DNA of 64,000 nucleotides. It comes from Rachycentron canadum (Eukaryota; Chordata; Actinopteri; Carangiformes; Rachycentridae). The position numbers were made by a program, and so were the translations under genes. The stretch lies in assembly GCA_038496675.1 (NCBI GenBank), contig CM076649.1, positions 15,619,019 to 15,683,018 of the forward strand, given 5' to 3'. Of the stretch, positions 1 to 14,330 are shown one piece after another. The notes under the pieces are model-generated. The model was not told the DNA's origin. It saw only the letters and a program-made list of their open reading frames with translations, and searched no databases. The first letter of the stretch is position 1. Each line of letters starts with the position of its first letter.

Positions 1-1599
1 ACCAGCACTTTCTGTGATAAAAGTCTTCATCTTCAGGTTTTGCTAAATGAATGGCTACCTTACCTTGTCACAACTTTAAATGAGTAGAAAGGGGATTTGT
101 AAGTGATAAGTTGCGGTTGAATAGCTTACCACTTGACAGCATTATCTAACAGTTGACTGATTAGATGGTTATGGGCTGTATGCTTGGAGCTGTTAGTGCA
201 TGTTTTGACACCTGTGGGCTTTAAACAAGTTAAATGCTACTCAATGAGTTGTGTGTGTGTTTTTGTGTGTGTTTATGTGTAGTTTGTAGTGTGTGTGAAG
301 GCTGGTGCAGGAGGCTGGCAGATGGAGTAAGGAGTCTCCCCCCTGGCTGATGGATGGAGGTCAGGGAGGTGTTGGGTCTCCTGCCCAACGAGGAATGACT
401 TGATTGGGGATAGGAGGAGTGCTGCCACAGGCTGCTTTACCAGCACAGGACTCAGATTCCTGGCCAAGATTCATTATTGGCCTTAACAGGAATGTGGTCA
501 AGCAGAGGGAAGTGTGTGTTTGTGTGTGTGCATGTGCACAGTGTTCATAATGTTTGTTGCGACACTCAAGGATGTATTTGTGTCAAATCGTGGATCTCCC
601 AATACTCTTAAACCTTGATTGGGAGCTGACACTTGAGTATGACTTAGTGGTACCAATGAAAGGCAGTCAGGGCTTGTCTTGTAAAATGTACAAATTTGTG
701 ATGAGGGAGAGACGAACCAGCATTAGGAACGAACATTGGCCTGAGCAGCTTTATTACTGCCAGAGATTTACGCTCTTCTTTATTCCCAACTGTCACTCGT
801 AAAACTAAACGAGAGGAGAGGAGAGGAGAAGAGTGGGAGTGGATGATATACTAGCGTGGCCCTATATGATAATCAAACCCAAACAGGAAATCAGTCGTAG
901 GACTTGGCAGGGAGACGGATTTCATCGTGCAGCTGGATGGTCTGATGGGGAATGATATTTCTGTTATTTCTCATTTCACCTTCACTCAATCTGTCCCTGA
1001 GCCTTGTTACCAACCACCAGCCATTCTCTTTTTGAGTCATCACAGGGAGTGCAATAAAAAGCCCAGTAATAATGATAGTGACTGTATGACTGACAGCATT
1101 ATGCAATACTTTAATTACTGTATCATTATTAATTCCTTTCTAATGTAAACATCCTCTGTCACACATACGCACACATAGAACAGTGTCATCTTCAGGGGAT
1201 GTATCCTTGGGTGATCTCACTAGGGAAAAAAAGAAGAAGTGCTTTGATGACTTGAGGAGGAATTTTAAGAACTGTCCCGAGGAGTGTTTCTGAGAAAACA
1301 GATAAGATAAAGCGATGGAGGAGTTCAATGAGGTATTCAGAGAGATCAACCCCACTGATACACTAAAAGAGGAAAGGGGAGAGATAGCACAGGTATGTGT
1401 GAGGTAGTCAGATTTAGGAGATGCAGTTGGCAGGTTTTGTGTACAAGATTGTTGTTAGATTATGGTATCTTATTTGAACAAGCTAGATACACGGAGGTGG
1501 TAAGAGTCACTTATGAGTGGTGGTTGAGCATGTGGAAGGGCCTATGTGCTGTTTTTTAGCCACGCTTGGCTATACAGGGCCCTCTCTCGGACTGCATTG

Positions 1600-1900
1600 T
1601 AAAATCACATTGATCTGGCCTGACAAGGCGTTGAGTCTTATCCCCGCAGCGCAAGCTTAGGGGTTGACGCCACCGGCTGAGGAGGATAGCAGCAGCGGAT
1701 AAGATGAGGGAGAAGCGAAGATCCTCTGCCTCATCGGCCGCATTAAGAGATGGGAGGAATCTAAAGTGTAAAATCGGCCTCTTTTGCGATCAGTTGGGAT
1801 TTAGTGCTGGTTTGTGGCAGTCGGCGCTGGCGCTGAGTTTTCCCTCCTGACAGGGTAATCGCCCAGGGGCTTAGCGCCACAGGAAGAACAATACCTCCCA
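1600..1900. promoter_or_regulatory. Candidate conserved non-coding element with GATA sites
   Basis: GC richer than its flanks, non-repetitive, with CTTATCCCC near 1637 and GGATAAGATG near 1697. No frame looks coding. Candidate distal control element for gata2 or another neighbour. Confidence 0.25.
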
Positions 1901-2399
1901 CTTCCTCTCATCTCATCTCACGGATGATCTGGACAAAGTACACGTCCACATCGACCATATCTGCCGCAGAGAAGCAGCCGGGGAGAGACAGGAAGATGAC
2001 AGGCCAAGGCCTGAGAGAACGCTTAGAAGTCCAACATGCTGTCAGTGAGGGCAGGGATGAAGGAATGTTTGTGTTTGTCTTAAGTGTGTGTGCTGTTGTG
2101 TGCCCTCTAAATATACTGTGAGTTTCTGTTTGAGCATCATCTCGTGAGTTTGTGTTCTTCTCTGTATGTTGTTTGTGTGTATACAGCCTTATTAGATTAT
2201 GTTTTATTACACCTTATTCATGCATAAATGTGCGTGTGTGTGTTTTCTATATTATAGGATGTGAGTGTACACCTGCACACATTGATAATATTTTCATAAA
2301 TGTATGTGAAGAAACAGAATGCGAGATCCAGGGGGGTCAGTGCTAATCTGCTTCAGGTTTTAGTATCTAGAATCCCTCCTGTTCCCATTAATAAGCACC

Positions 2400-2700
2400 C
2401 TAAATAAAGCTGTATCTCTGACACATGCAAATGAACCGACGCAGCAGTAAAAAAGATCAAAAGATGAGAAAGGCTGCTATTACAGTAATCTACCTTGGCG
2501 GAGATGAGAGGCTTTTATCTGGCCTAAATTAACTGGCTGATCCGCAGTCCATCATCAGCCACAGGATCAGAAGGCGTCAGGTAGCGCAGCGCTGCGTAAA
2601 TGTGTTTCCAACATAAAACACTAAAAAACAGCCGGTGGTCTGCTTCTATCAGCTTAAAGAATTATGCAGGAGTAAACTCATTTTAAATCTTTCCATCTAC
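2400..2700. promoter_or_regulatory. Candidate conserved element with POU octamer
   Basis: Contains a perfect octamer ATGCAAAT at 2425-2432, TTTATCTGGCC near 2515 and TTAACTGGCTGAT. Non-repetitive and without coding signal. Confidence 0.25.
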
Positions 2701-3680
2701 ATCTGCTTTTTTTGAGCTATACAGCATTCATTACAAAAAGGTGCAAATGGTGTTAATTTGACAAAACGGTGGAACTGCTGAAGTTGTTGAATGCAAATGA
2801 GATTGAAATGATCTGAATTGAGAAAAAAAACTGCTCAGGTGGGCCTGTCTTCTCTCCAAAAGTTTTACCACTGATGACCAGGTTTTTTTATATCCTCTGT
2901 ATTCAGGCTGGGCTGGCTGCACCGTAACCTTATACACGACTCTCCTCCCCTTTTTCTCTCTGGCCAGGTGCTGGGCTTCACTGACCGTCTAAATCTGTTA
3001 AGTACAGTCTCACTCCTCTCTGTCTAGCCTTGTGATAAGGAGCAGAGTTTCCAGTCTGTACCTCACACGTGCATTCTCATATAACCCAGCCATTACTTTG
3101 CATCATTGAGGTTTATTTTACCTGATAAGCACACTGAGGGACCATTCTCTCTGCTATGAGTCCTGTTTAGGAGAGGCTGCCCTGAAAAAGGGTTTAGCTA
3201 TCTAAGGTATGGCAACCATTTTTATGATGCTGCCTGTTGCACTTAGCAGCTTGTTGCCAGGTTCTCATGTCAGGCACACACACAGCCAAAAAGTACCCCA
3301 TTGTGTACATAAAAACAATCAGAGGTAATTATATGACCGTAAAAGGCTGGCCCTCAAAGCAGGGAAGCCATTAGAGGAGACGGAGAGAGAGTAATTTTTA
3401 CATTCATAAATCACACACACACAAGCAGCCATACACACATCTGTACACGAGCACACACAGGCATAAACCATAGCCTTGGGTGTATGACCTTTGCCCTGAA
3501 GGGGCAGCCAATACACCCAAATGACTGCCCAACAACTTGGAAATGTCAAGTGGCCCACTGCTCAACAATAATGACATCTGACATCTACAAGAGGTGCTGC
3601 CTTTTTCTTTATAGCAAACTTGAGATCTGTTGTTGTTTACAAGCTTTACTTTACTTTAGCTCCAGTAAATGTAATCTTTA

Positions 3681-3718
3681 CTCTCTCTCTCTGTGTGTGT
3701 GTGTGTGTGTGTGTGTGT
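3681..3718. repeat. (CT)n(GT)n microsatellite
   Basis: About 5 CT units followed by 13 GT units. Open frames reading VCVCVC here are artefacts. Confidence 0.95.
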
Positions 3719-6700
3719 TTGTGTTACCTGCCTCTTTTGGCTGGAAACTGTCACTGTCTCTGTCTAATCGGATTGGGAGAACACCAGCGGCTAATGCAGC
3801 CTGCTGCCATCAAGTCGTCCATTTAAAGCAGCGCTGATCTGATTGCTGGAGTTTATTGGAAAATGGAAAAATGGAGCGAGCAGGGGCTGGGCCGAGCTCC
3901 CCCGCGTTCCCTTCACTGCAGCTTTTTTCATTGAGCGAACACTGGGAAGTGCTTCAACCTTTACCTAGTTAGCACCCTTATCAGTCACTGTGAGTTTGGG
4001 GTCACTTTGGACAAGGACCTAAAGGGAGATGTTTAATGTAATTTCATTGAGAGGAAATGGGACTTTGGATGTGATAAGGTACTTGCGGGACAGGTAGGGG
4101 AGAAGAGAAGTGGTGTTTGGAGTTTGTTTAAAAGCCATATGAATTTGCAGCTTGTGGCCCTGGTATAATTTGTGGAATCAGTGAAAGCACAGCATTCACT
4201 TAAAATTTAAAGTTGAATAGGTCATTTAACATCAACCTGTCTGTAGGATTAACAGGCTGCTCCACTTCATCCGTTTGTTTCTATTTTGACTCTGCCAGAA
4301 GATAGGGAAGGAGTCAAAGGTGCGCTGTTGTCACTCAGTACGAATGTTCAGGACACAGTCTCATCTAGAAAACAAACAGTGTGATTGTTTGGTTTTGAGT
4401 GAGTAAAAACTGGTGCCATTTTTACATGCTGCAACAGAAAAACAAAGATTACAAAAATGGAAATGTTTGGGTTGAAAAATAGCGCTCTCCAGTGAATTGC
4501 ATTCAAGTGTATGAATGTGTGTGCCCGCCTTCCCCCTTTTCTATGACCCTATCCCCGCCACACTTCCATCCCCCTCCTGCTCGCGGCCACCACTCTCCCA
4601 GTCTCTGTCGCCCCACGATCTTATCACACCTCTTCTGATTTCATTTGACCGTCGCCAGCTAATCAGAGGCCAACATCTGGATGGTTCCCATGGCAACCGT
4701 CAGGACCAAATATTCCAGGCCTTAAAAGGTGGGTTGAGGTCTTGGGGGTTGGTAGGTGGGAGGGAGGAAGAAGTAATGAGACATGCCCCAAGATTGACAG
4801 CTTTGATGGACAGAGGAGAACAGAGGCCTGAATGGTGCTACACTGCCACTGTGTTTTCTATGTCTGTGTGTATGGGTGTGGGTGTGTTACCTCATTTCCC
4901 CTGGGTCCACTGCCCATCCCATGGACCCAGTGGGAAAGGGTGGAGTGGAGGGCTGTTTGTTTGTGAGTCTCTGTGTGTGTGTGTGAGGCAGAGAGTGTGC
5001 TGGGATATAGATGGAGCTATTTTCTAACTGTACCAAAGGGCTCCAACCAGTGGCAGTGGCTGCAGCTTATAAATACATTCATACACACAATAGTGTTCTC
5101 GCAATAGTGGGAGAGAGGAAGTGCACTGAGCAGTGTATAGACCTCTGCCGCCTCCATGTTGAGTCACTAAGAGCTTTACAGCATTATAACTGCATTATTT
5201 AACTTATTTAATGTCATGGCTGCCGGTAAACATTAAAAAATTGCTTGTTACTTGTCCCTAAGATGCAGCTTTGTCATTGATTATCAGATTCATTTTTTGA
5301 TTGATCACTGGATTGACTGATTGCTTCACCTGTTAATTACTGTCACTGTCCTTCCTTCTCCACTGATACGAGCAGCCTTCCCTGCACTGGTCTGCCTCTC
5401 TTCTTTATGTATTCATTTGAAAGGGTCCATTAAAGTTGGGCTCCCTGGGGCAAGTAAAAACCTCATTTAGCACAGCCTGCTCAGTTAAGACGGGAAACGC
5501 CAGACCCTCTCAGCCCTAACTGGATTAGGAACCAGCCGACGGATGGGCCGTGGGACAGAACCCCCGGTACAACCACTTTAGACCACACCACACCAAAACA
5601 GACCCAGGCTCGATGTGAGCAAACCAGTAGGCCTTTCCATAAAAGAAAGTGAATCATGATTGAAGCATGAGTCATCACCAATACATGCATCATATTTTTG
5701 TTCTCTATTACTCACTTTTGTTTTTTCTTCCTCTTATCATTGTAAATGTAAATGTGCTGAGACATATTGTGTGTGATTGTGTGCCAATTAAATACTGACA
5801 GATACAGAACTTAAATCGCCTGAAATGAGTAAAGGAGCAATAGTCAAAGGTTAAGTTAGAAAATAAATCCTTATTTATATATCAATAATTTAGAGTTGAA
5901 TACACAATAACACTTCTGTGCTACATCAGACTGTGTGCGTGTGGCGTAATACAATTAGATTGACAGCAGTAGCACCATTAACAACCCACAACTGATTACA
6001 TGTGTAACAACTGATTGGCGCACAGACTGAACTTTTACAGCAACTAAGAGACACGAAAAAAGTTGAAACATTAGTGGACATTAAACTGATTTAATGGCAA
6101 TTGACTGATTTCTGGGAAGTGCAATAACCTCAGAGAAATGAACACCTGGCCCACATTGTTCCTCCTTATTGACAGCACAATAACAAAATTATAACACAAT
6201 TTATAGTCAGTTCAACTTAGCTGATAACATTTATAACATATCAAGTTTATTTTTAAGCATAATCAACGTACTTTTTATAAAAAGTAGTCACATTACCGTG
6301 CAACCTAGATCATTCTGTTAATATTTATTTGTACAAAGTTGTTCTTATTGTGATGAAAACCATAGTAATACTTAGCACTTTTATATATTCAAGTAATTTA
6401 TTATTTAGTACCAGAATAATCATGCATTTTCCACAGGAATATAAAAATATGTCAGGATAAGTGTTTGAATGATCACTGTCATAAACAGAGTGGTATGTAA
6501 GCACTCCTCATTGTCTTAGCCCTCCCTGCTTTGCTTATCTGGCTCTCTCTTGTGTCAAATTTTAAGACTGTTCTCTGATGATTTACGTGTCTTTTCTAAA
6601 CAGGCAGACAAAGACCACAGATCTACCCGGCACAACCCCTAACACCATTATCTCCCTGTTAGATATTAGTCACATGGGACATTAATATGTTTTATTACAT

Positions 6701-7261
6701 GGAAAGAAACTTGGTTTGTTTTTATCCACAATGATTCATTTGTTATTGCTTTTCGTCATCTGAATGTGTGTTATTGGTTTCATAAGCAGAGCAAATTTAA
6801 ACTATCAGGCTTTTTTTAAATCTAAGTGTACCTTATGTTTTCCTTTTGCTGCACACAGTTAAAGCACCACACTAGTTCTACGATTGGCTTTTTTAAAGAA
6901 TGAGGGGACGGGAGTTAAACCAAGATCAGACTGGTGCCAAAATGTAAGAATATAATTTAAGTTGAAGGCAAAGTGTTGAGGAAGTAAAGGTGGGGTTAAG
7001 AGTCTGGGACGTTACTCAGAGATCACAGCATACCAAGAGAGAGGAAGACAGGGATGGAGGGAGGCAGAAGGAAGACATGTTTTAGTCCTACACTAACAAA
7101 AATGTTGTTTGATCTGTCAGATGCAGTAATTCACAACAATAAAATTAAACACTTTAATTTCTCTTGCTTTTAGGTTGATTCCTAAATCAATCTCACCACT
7201 TCCTCATTGAGCTCTGACGTTCTTTTAGAAGTCAACAGCCTCCAAATTTATGTACAGTAAA

Positions 7262-7605
7262 GTCCAAGAATGGCTCTGTGAGGAAATTCAATGGCTAGCA
7301 CTGTCACCTCACAGTGAGAAGTTTCTGGGTCCGAACCTCCAGGCTGCAGCCTTTCTGTCTGCAGTTTGCATATTCTTGTGCTTGCATGGGCTTCCTCCCA
7401 TAGTCCAAGCATGGATGATGATGATGCTAAAATTTCCCACAGGTGTGAGAGTGAGTGTGAATGTTTGTCTGTATATGTTAGCCCTGTCACAGACTCAGCA
7501 TACCTCCTTTCTCTCCCAGTGTCAGCTGGGATTGACTCCTCACCCGCACCCTCAAAGGGATAAGCAGTATAGCTAATGTACCAATGGATGGATTTTTGAA
7601 TGCAC
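7262..7605 (+). repeat. Common teleost interspersed repeat (degraded copy)
   Basis: The order of phrases matches a repeat very frequent in fish genomes: TAGCACTGTCACCTCACAG, then CTGCAGTTTGCATATTCTTG, TGGGCTTCCTCCCATAGTCC, GTGTGAGAGTGAGTGTGAATG, TGTCAGCTGGGATTGACTCC and GGATAAGCAGTATAGCTAATG. Both-strand open frames here are chance products. The transposon superfamily is not decided by what I can see. Confidence 0.75.
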
Positions 7606-8479
7606 TTATCTTGCATTTATGTACATTTTTTAATATCTTAAAAATCAATGTGTGATATTCTTGTACAATGCAGGATACACACTCATATTGCTACATGAAT
7701 TATGTTATCTAATGTTTCCAATTTATTAACATGCAAAAGTGACAACCCACAACAACATGAAGCCTCAGTTGACAGTTGTGGGTGTTTCTTTATTGTTGTC
7801 ATGCACTATTGGTTAATTTGAATCATTTTGAAAGATAACATCATCGCACACTAAAATACATCAGCCATGTCAACACCAGACTGGCCTTACAAACACTGCC
7901 GTTGGAGATAATACCCCAGGGATCCCAGAGGACAGAGAGGCAGAGGGCAGGAGAATAAAATGGGAAAAGAAGGGGGGAAATGGAGAATAGGATGTGTCAA
8001 AAAAACAGAGAAAGTCATTGTGTATCAGTGGAGTTGTGTGCATCTGTTATGGTGTGGCTGTAATTAAGAGGGACAAACAGAATGTGTAGAGGGAATATAG
8101 CAGGATGTAAATGCATTAGGGCCCACTAACCACAACCTGCTGGGATCAATAAGTCTCCATTCACATCAGGCTGGACAGGAGCTGTCCAGCTGTCTGAGTG
8201 CTGAGCCTCTGTTTTTGCAGCATTGAATCTGACTCAGACTGAGACACCTGGTAGTTGGTAAAATGAGTAACTTGTATCGTGTATATTGAGGTATGTAATT
8301 TGCTGTACAAGCCGCTCTCTGAAGGAATTTCTTACCAGACACCTGTTGAAGGCAGCAAAGAATAGATTAGAATTAGAAAAGACAAAGGAACCAGCAGGGA
8401 AAGATAATAAAATAAAAGTGATCACAAGAGCCAAGGAAAACGGGAGCCCACATTTAGAAAATGATGACAGGCAGAGGGA

Positions 8480-8725
8480 GGAGCACTGATAACCTTGCTG
8501 ACTTAAAAGCTTCCTCCGGAGCCTAATCAGGCGTCCCAATTACACAGACAAGCTCCCAATGTCCCCCCTCCCCCAAGCGTCTGATGTCCCCCGATAAACG
8601 GCATTATTAATTAAAAGGCTCCAATTGAATCTGTGTCTGATGGACGAGCCTCAGGACGATTAGCTTCAAGACCTGGCAGAGCTCATTTTTGCATGATGGA
8701 ATCTGTCGATTAAGGGAAGGAGACA
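8480..8725. promoter_or_regulatory. Candidate conserved element with homeodomain-type sites
   Basis: Contains ATTATTAATTAAAAGG near 8603, several CCAATT and TAATCAGG motifs and CCCGATAAACGG. Non-repetitive and without coding signal. Conservation is suspected, not shown. Confidence 0.25.
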
Positions 8726-10333
8726 AGTCAACACACAAATGCATTGTCATAAACACAAAGAGGTGGACAAACGCACTGACAATGCACTCTTAGGTCAGTG
8801 CTTATTTCTAATGGTATTTGTGATATGACAAACATGAGTATCATAAATATTTCTATGAAGAAATAAGGAAGGATTTCTGAAGTTCGAAGGTTTCTAATTT
8901 CATATGTCAGTACCATTTATAGAACAGTACCTTTATTTTTATTTTAAAGTCCAAATGTCTCATATCTGTTGAACTAACACATCTGTATAACATGAAATTT
9001 CATGGATTCCTTTTTGGATTTGCTCAGGCTATGAATGCTGTGGTTTGTGGTATTGGTTCATTCTGTTTACTTAAAAATACAGTTTAAACAAATATAACCT
9101 ACATGGAGGCTCAGAAAAACAAATATGTGAATATCTGCATTTCTATGACAACTGGGATAAATGTCTGCTGAGGAAGACCATTTCTTTGCCTCAATTGATG
9201 GTATACTTACCGTAGTACAATTTCTGCATTTTACTTTTTTCATTGGATACTCACTGGTACTTTAGACAATGTTATAAGATAGATCCTATACATCCTATGA
9301 AATAGATCCTATAAAATATGATTTCAATAAAAAATATATATGAATATATGGAATATATTATACTATTACTATATTATACAATAACATTTAGAGTAGTTGA
9401 AACTAGCTCCACATTGAGCAGCTGCAAAATTAAAGTGGCACTTACATGTTAATCTTGGTGGACTGACCGAAGAGCCAGGTCATTGAATAGGGTTACTTCC
9501 CTGAATCGATTAAATTGGGTGGCAACATCAAAGAAATTGGTTGTTTTTGAATTTATATTGTTTCATCTATGGTGGATGTGCAAAACCTAGTAAAGTCTTG
9601 GCAGGAAGATCATTTGTTTGCACATAGTTACATCGTCCTCTAGCGCCTCTATTTGTATGGTGGCGATATACCTTTCAGTAAAACTCAAAATACTCAAACT
9701 GTGACAACCATGAAGCCACAAGAGTTGTTCACAATGGTCCAGACCATCAGAAACACTTGGGGACTAGAAGCTCACCTGTGAAATGCTGATACTGGCAGCT
9801 TTTGAGCCAATACCATAAGCCTTTACAATATTTTAGTACATTGAGAAGATTCTGCTCATTTAAGGCTGCGGTCAACAGATTGGACCAAATCAATAACCTG
9901 GTTTGTTATGGCTTAAACTGACCAGCACACCACACTGAACCAGAAATTCCATCACTATTACACATTAACGCAATGTTTTCCACTTAATGGCAACCTTTAC
10001 TTCAGACGCTTAAAATAAAATCTGCTGACTATTCATGTGTATTTTTAATCAAGTAAGATTATGAATGCAGGACTTTGCATTATTTTGAGTATTTAGGATT
10101 TAAATTATTTCACCACTGGTAATTCCATTTATTAGTTTTCTTTTTCGCTTCATGGTTTGAACAATCCTAAAACGTGTTTATTGCAATATTTTACTCTGGC
10201 TAACGGCTAATAGATTGTCACCATTATTTCAATGCATTTTACACACCTCTTCTCTTTAAACATAGATTCTCACAGTTGCACCTACTGGGTGAAGGTTTGG
10301 CTGGAAATGTTTATGGGGAGGTATGTTGACATG

Positions 10334-10362
10334 GTTTGGCTTGGCTTGGCTTGGCTTGGCTG
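10334..10362. repeat. (TTGGC)n pentanucleotide tandem repeat
   Basis: About five tandem copies of TTGGC, ending in a diverged unit. Confidence 0.85.
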
Positions 10363-11879
10363 GGACACCCCAGCACCTCTACCCCTCCATCCTCCAGGGA
10401 GCTCTGAGGGATCAGATAAGACTGGGTTCCCAGATCAGGGTCAGATTGACAGTTGAGTGCCTGAGGAAGAGTGATAGGCTTGGGATTGAGACTGGGAGGA
10501 GGATCCCTTATATTGGAGGACCCATAAGGGAAAATATGTTGACCCTAATGATACTGATTACTTGATTAGGGAGAAATCATTTTGGTGACGGTTCAACTAG
10601 ATTCTGGACTGGATTGTGGAACTGAACTACAGGTTCTCTTTTGCTAATTGGTTTGATTGTATCCAATTGGCCCAAGCTACAGCATGAGATATTTGTAACT
10701 GATGAGATTGGAACTTGACAAGAAAACTGATTGTAATTAAAGTCTCCTGGGACCCCTCCTCCTTCTCTTCCTCCTCCTCCTCCTGTTCCATGATAGAGCA
10801 AGATAATTTAATAATGAGAGCTTTAGCTGCAGTTGATTCCCACATATATACCAACCATGGATGCACCAACATCCAAAAGGTCAAAGGGTAGTTGCAAGAA
10901 TTTTTTCTAGAGAAAACCACCCCATGTGAGAAGTGATAATGCCCCTAGGGAAAAAACAAGATGGGGGAATTATCTTTTTTAAAAACACTATAAATTTGGT
11001 CATGGTTAAAATGACTTGTTTTAGGAATCAGATATTCAACAAATCAAAGGCAGAATTAGTTAGTGACCATATTCATATGCATCTCATCTCATCTGAGAGG
11101 GGATTGTATTCTGTGTTATATTTATAACATAAAAAAAAAAAAAAAAAAAAGATATTCAGACTTGTGGAAAAAAGAAAAAAAGGCAATGCCCTCTCAAGGC
11201 CATTGAGGACTCCTCCAGGGCTACTGACTTAACCAGAGAAATAATGTTGGCGTAGACACAGGCTGCATTATTGTCCTTAGCCTGAAGACAACCTTTCACA
11301 TTTTTTCCCCTTTGGTTGATGGAGCTTTGAGACTCAATGTCTCTGCTCAACACAGACACAGTCTCACACACACACTCAGTTATATACACACTTATGCCCC
11401 TTATAACCGTGAACTGACCTATTAACCCAGTACACAGCACCATTTGCATTCACTCACACACACTCACATATGATTACACACTCGTGTATTGCACTGTGTA
11501 CACAGACAATGTTATGAACATGCACATACACTCACTGACTGTTTCCGTCTGGCACAAACACAAGCAAAAACGCACACGGTGTTGGGCAGACAGACTAACT
11601 GGCTCTCTGGCTAATTGAGTAGAGTGTGTGGCCCCGTGTGGCCCTGGTCTGACCCCTCTGTAGCCAGGGACACCACTGAGCCTCCGCTTTGATACATTTG
11701 ATACGGTTTAAGTGAGGAATGAAGACCTAAGCCTGTTTACATTTGAACTGGATTAGTGTTGGGATGACAGTGCAGTAACAAGAGAGAGTGACTAAAAGTA
11801 AGTGAGTTGGTGAAAGCAGAAGTATTGGAGGACATGACTCAGTCCTACAGGCAGACACAAATACTTTGTTCTAAAAGGA

Positions 11880-12870
11880 CTTCTAGTTGAGGAACGTCAA
11901 ACTAGTTGTGAAGTTGAGAAATATAAAATAAAAAAGACTGCTAAGGGAGGAAGACCCCAACGACACCCAGGCCTCTGTGGAAATTAAATCCAACAAGAGA
12001 GCAGGGACAGGGAATAGAGACCTGGTTCTACAAGTTATAGAGTCAATCCACGAAGACCTATACAGCACGAGGCAAGAAAATTCCACCAGGATTGATTCAT
12101 TGTTTAAAGATGTTAGGACTACCCATGACAAGAGATTATTAAACCTGAGATGGACTTGAACCACAACATGGAAACAACTCTAGCAACTTCCTTGGCCAAC
12201 GCTGTGGCTACAGAGGAGCTTCAAAAATTAGTAATGGCTCACTCTAATGCAACGAGATTGAAATCTTGACGATCGTCCAATCTCAGACAAACGTCTACAT
12301 TTGGAAGATTGTTTGAGACAAGAGTTAAGCATGGGGCAAGAACAGAGATAACTTGTGGCTAACTTGCTACAGCAGGTGCTTGGGCTAAATAATAAACTGA
12401 AGATCGACAGCCCACCTAGCACTGCAAACAAGTCTAGGGAACAACAAAACACCACGGCATAATAGCTACATAGCTAAGACTAAAAACACTGTAATACATC
12501 ACTTTTCCAATTCCAACAGCTACTTTGGAATTAGAAAAATGGATCTGTGTGTTAAGTCTGTATCTACCACTAAAAAGATTATATCTTCTTTATATAATAG
12601 ACTACAAAGTCCAAAAGGGAAAAGGGCGGGAAAGGGGGGTTTTCATGGAAAAATTAAGAAACCAAATTGTAGGAATTCAGGATTTACTATACCGTACTTC
12701 AATAAAAATACATATGATGTGTTCAGTATTGTTCAGTTGTTTGTCTCCAATGCTAATTACATTTTCAGTGTACATGAACATATTATTAGTTTTGTTTGTA
12801 TTCATGCTTGTGAGGTCTACCAACAGTATAGAGTGCAGATAGTATGGTGGGCCTTTTGGTCAGTGATTTA
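11880..12870 (+). mobile_element. Possible LINE-like relic
   Basis: Two neighbouring short open stretches have a retroelement flavour. One is a charged, coiled-coil-like segment (11977-12159, NRDLVLQVIESIHEDLYS) and the other a basic segment (12539-12700, RLQSPKGKRAGKGGFHGK) that faintly recalls the LQRPKxxGG motif near the end of LINE ORF2. Both are short and diverged, so this could be wrong. Confidence 0.25.
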
Positions 12871-13829
12871 GTTTACTAGTTAGTATGGGGAGTCATTCCA
12901 GTCTATATTAGTAAAATAGGTCCCCACATCTTTGTGGTAAAGTGACTGAAAACAAGAGAAATCTGATCTCTCTCTCTCTCTGATTTTGTGTCTCATCGTT
13001 ACTCTTGTTGTTTTCTCATTTTCTTTCTTCACCGCTCTACCCCCCCCATGCTTCTCTCTCTCCCTTTTCCTGAAGTAATGATTTGATGTTGTTAATGGCT
13101 TCCTAAATTTTGTAGAAAGGGCAGAACCAGCGCTGTCTAGAGTTTCAGACATTGGAGGTCTGCCAGACAAGAAGAGAAAGTGAGGAGGGGGGATTCAAGG
13201 GAGGAGAGGCTAGTTTGGACACTGTAGGCAAGTAATGACTATAGGGATCAACAGGGTGATATCCTCTTAATGGATTAAAAATATATAAATATTTCCGGTT
13301 GTTGTAACATCCATACATCAAAAAATGGAGAAATTCCCCAAATAAATTAAAATGCTTGAAGCCTTAACTGTCTTCTTTCTCAGAAATATTAATGGCAACG
13401 GAGTCGTCAAGGACAAACCATATAAATACTTTGGAAACACTGATTCATAACCAGCGCAAACCAAATTGTCACATAAAAAAACAAGTAACAAATCCTAGAT
13501 TTGGCAAGGCTGTAACTACAGTAAGTAACTGATAACATTTTGCCTCAAGGTGTGTCTGGCCACTGCTGGGACTAACACACATGGACACAGCCTCGATGCT
13601 GCAAGTAGAATGGATTCTATTGTTGGAGCGCTCTACTGCTCATTCAACTTCGCCCACATGAAAGAAGTCAATGGAAGGGAGAATGACGAATGTGTTGGTG
13701 CTTCTAGTTTACATGCTTACATGTCTGCTGGTGTGTGTGCGTGCGTGCCTGTGTGCTTGTGTACGTGGCATCGTGTTTGTGTGTGTTTGCTTGTTTGTCA
13801 CATGATGTCCTGTGGCAATCCCTAACTAA

Positions 13830-14330
13830 CCGTACAGGCGCCAGTAGAAGGTGGGGGTGTGGGGGTAAGAGACGGGCATTAGAAGACGCAGATGTCACGG
13901 TTCTCAGAAAAGGGACCAAAGAGCACGACTCAAAAAGCAAATGTAAAAGTAAAGGAAAAAACAAGGATACAAAAATTGAACAAAGTGCAAAGGATTGGGC
14001 TAAAGGCAAAATCCAAAAAAAAAGGGAAGATCAAAAACACAATGAGGATCAAAAAGACAAACCCCTGGACAACTATGGCACAAAGACAATCTGGCAGACA
14101 GCAAGTAGAAATGGACCGGTAAATGCACCACAGCATATGAGGGAATGGTGAACAGGTGAGCAAGGAGGAGGAGCATGTCAGGTGATTCCCCTGGCGGGAA
14201 AGGCAGGCAAGGTGTGAGTGGCAGGGTCTAAAATGATGGCAAAATTAGAACATGTAAGCACAAACAACTGGACTAAATGAATCAAAGGATGAATAAGCAG
14301 ACTGAAATTCAAAACCATGACAGCAGAGGA
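13830..14330. repeat. Probable degraded interspersed repeat
   Basis: Contains phrases such as GGTGAACAGGTGAGCAAGG and AAAACCATGACAGCAG that resemble the ends of common fish repeats rich in ACAGGTGA and AACCATGACA. Identification is from general pattern only; the plus-strand lysine-rich open frame here is not a credible gene. Confidence 0.35.

Noticed and set aside
4515..5027. 170-codon open frame
   Set aside because: Low-complexity start, GT-repeat end, and no family resemblance or splice sites in sensible places.
13735..14151. 138-codon lysine-rich open frame
   Set aside because: Begins in a GT repeat and continues in A-rich repeat-like DNA.
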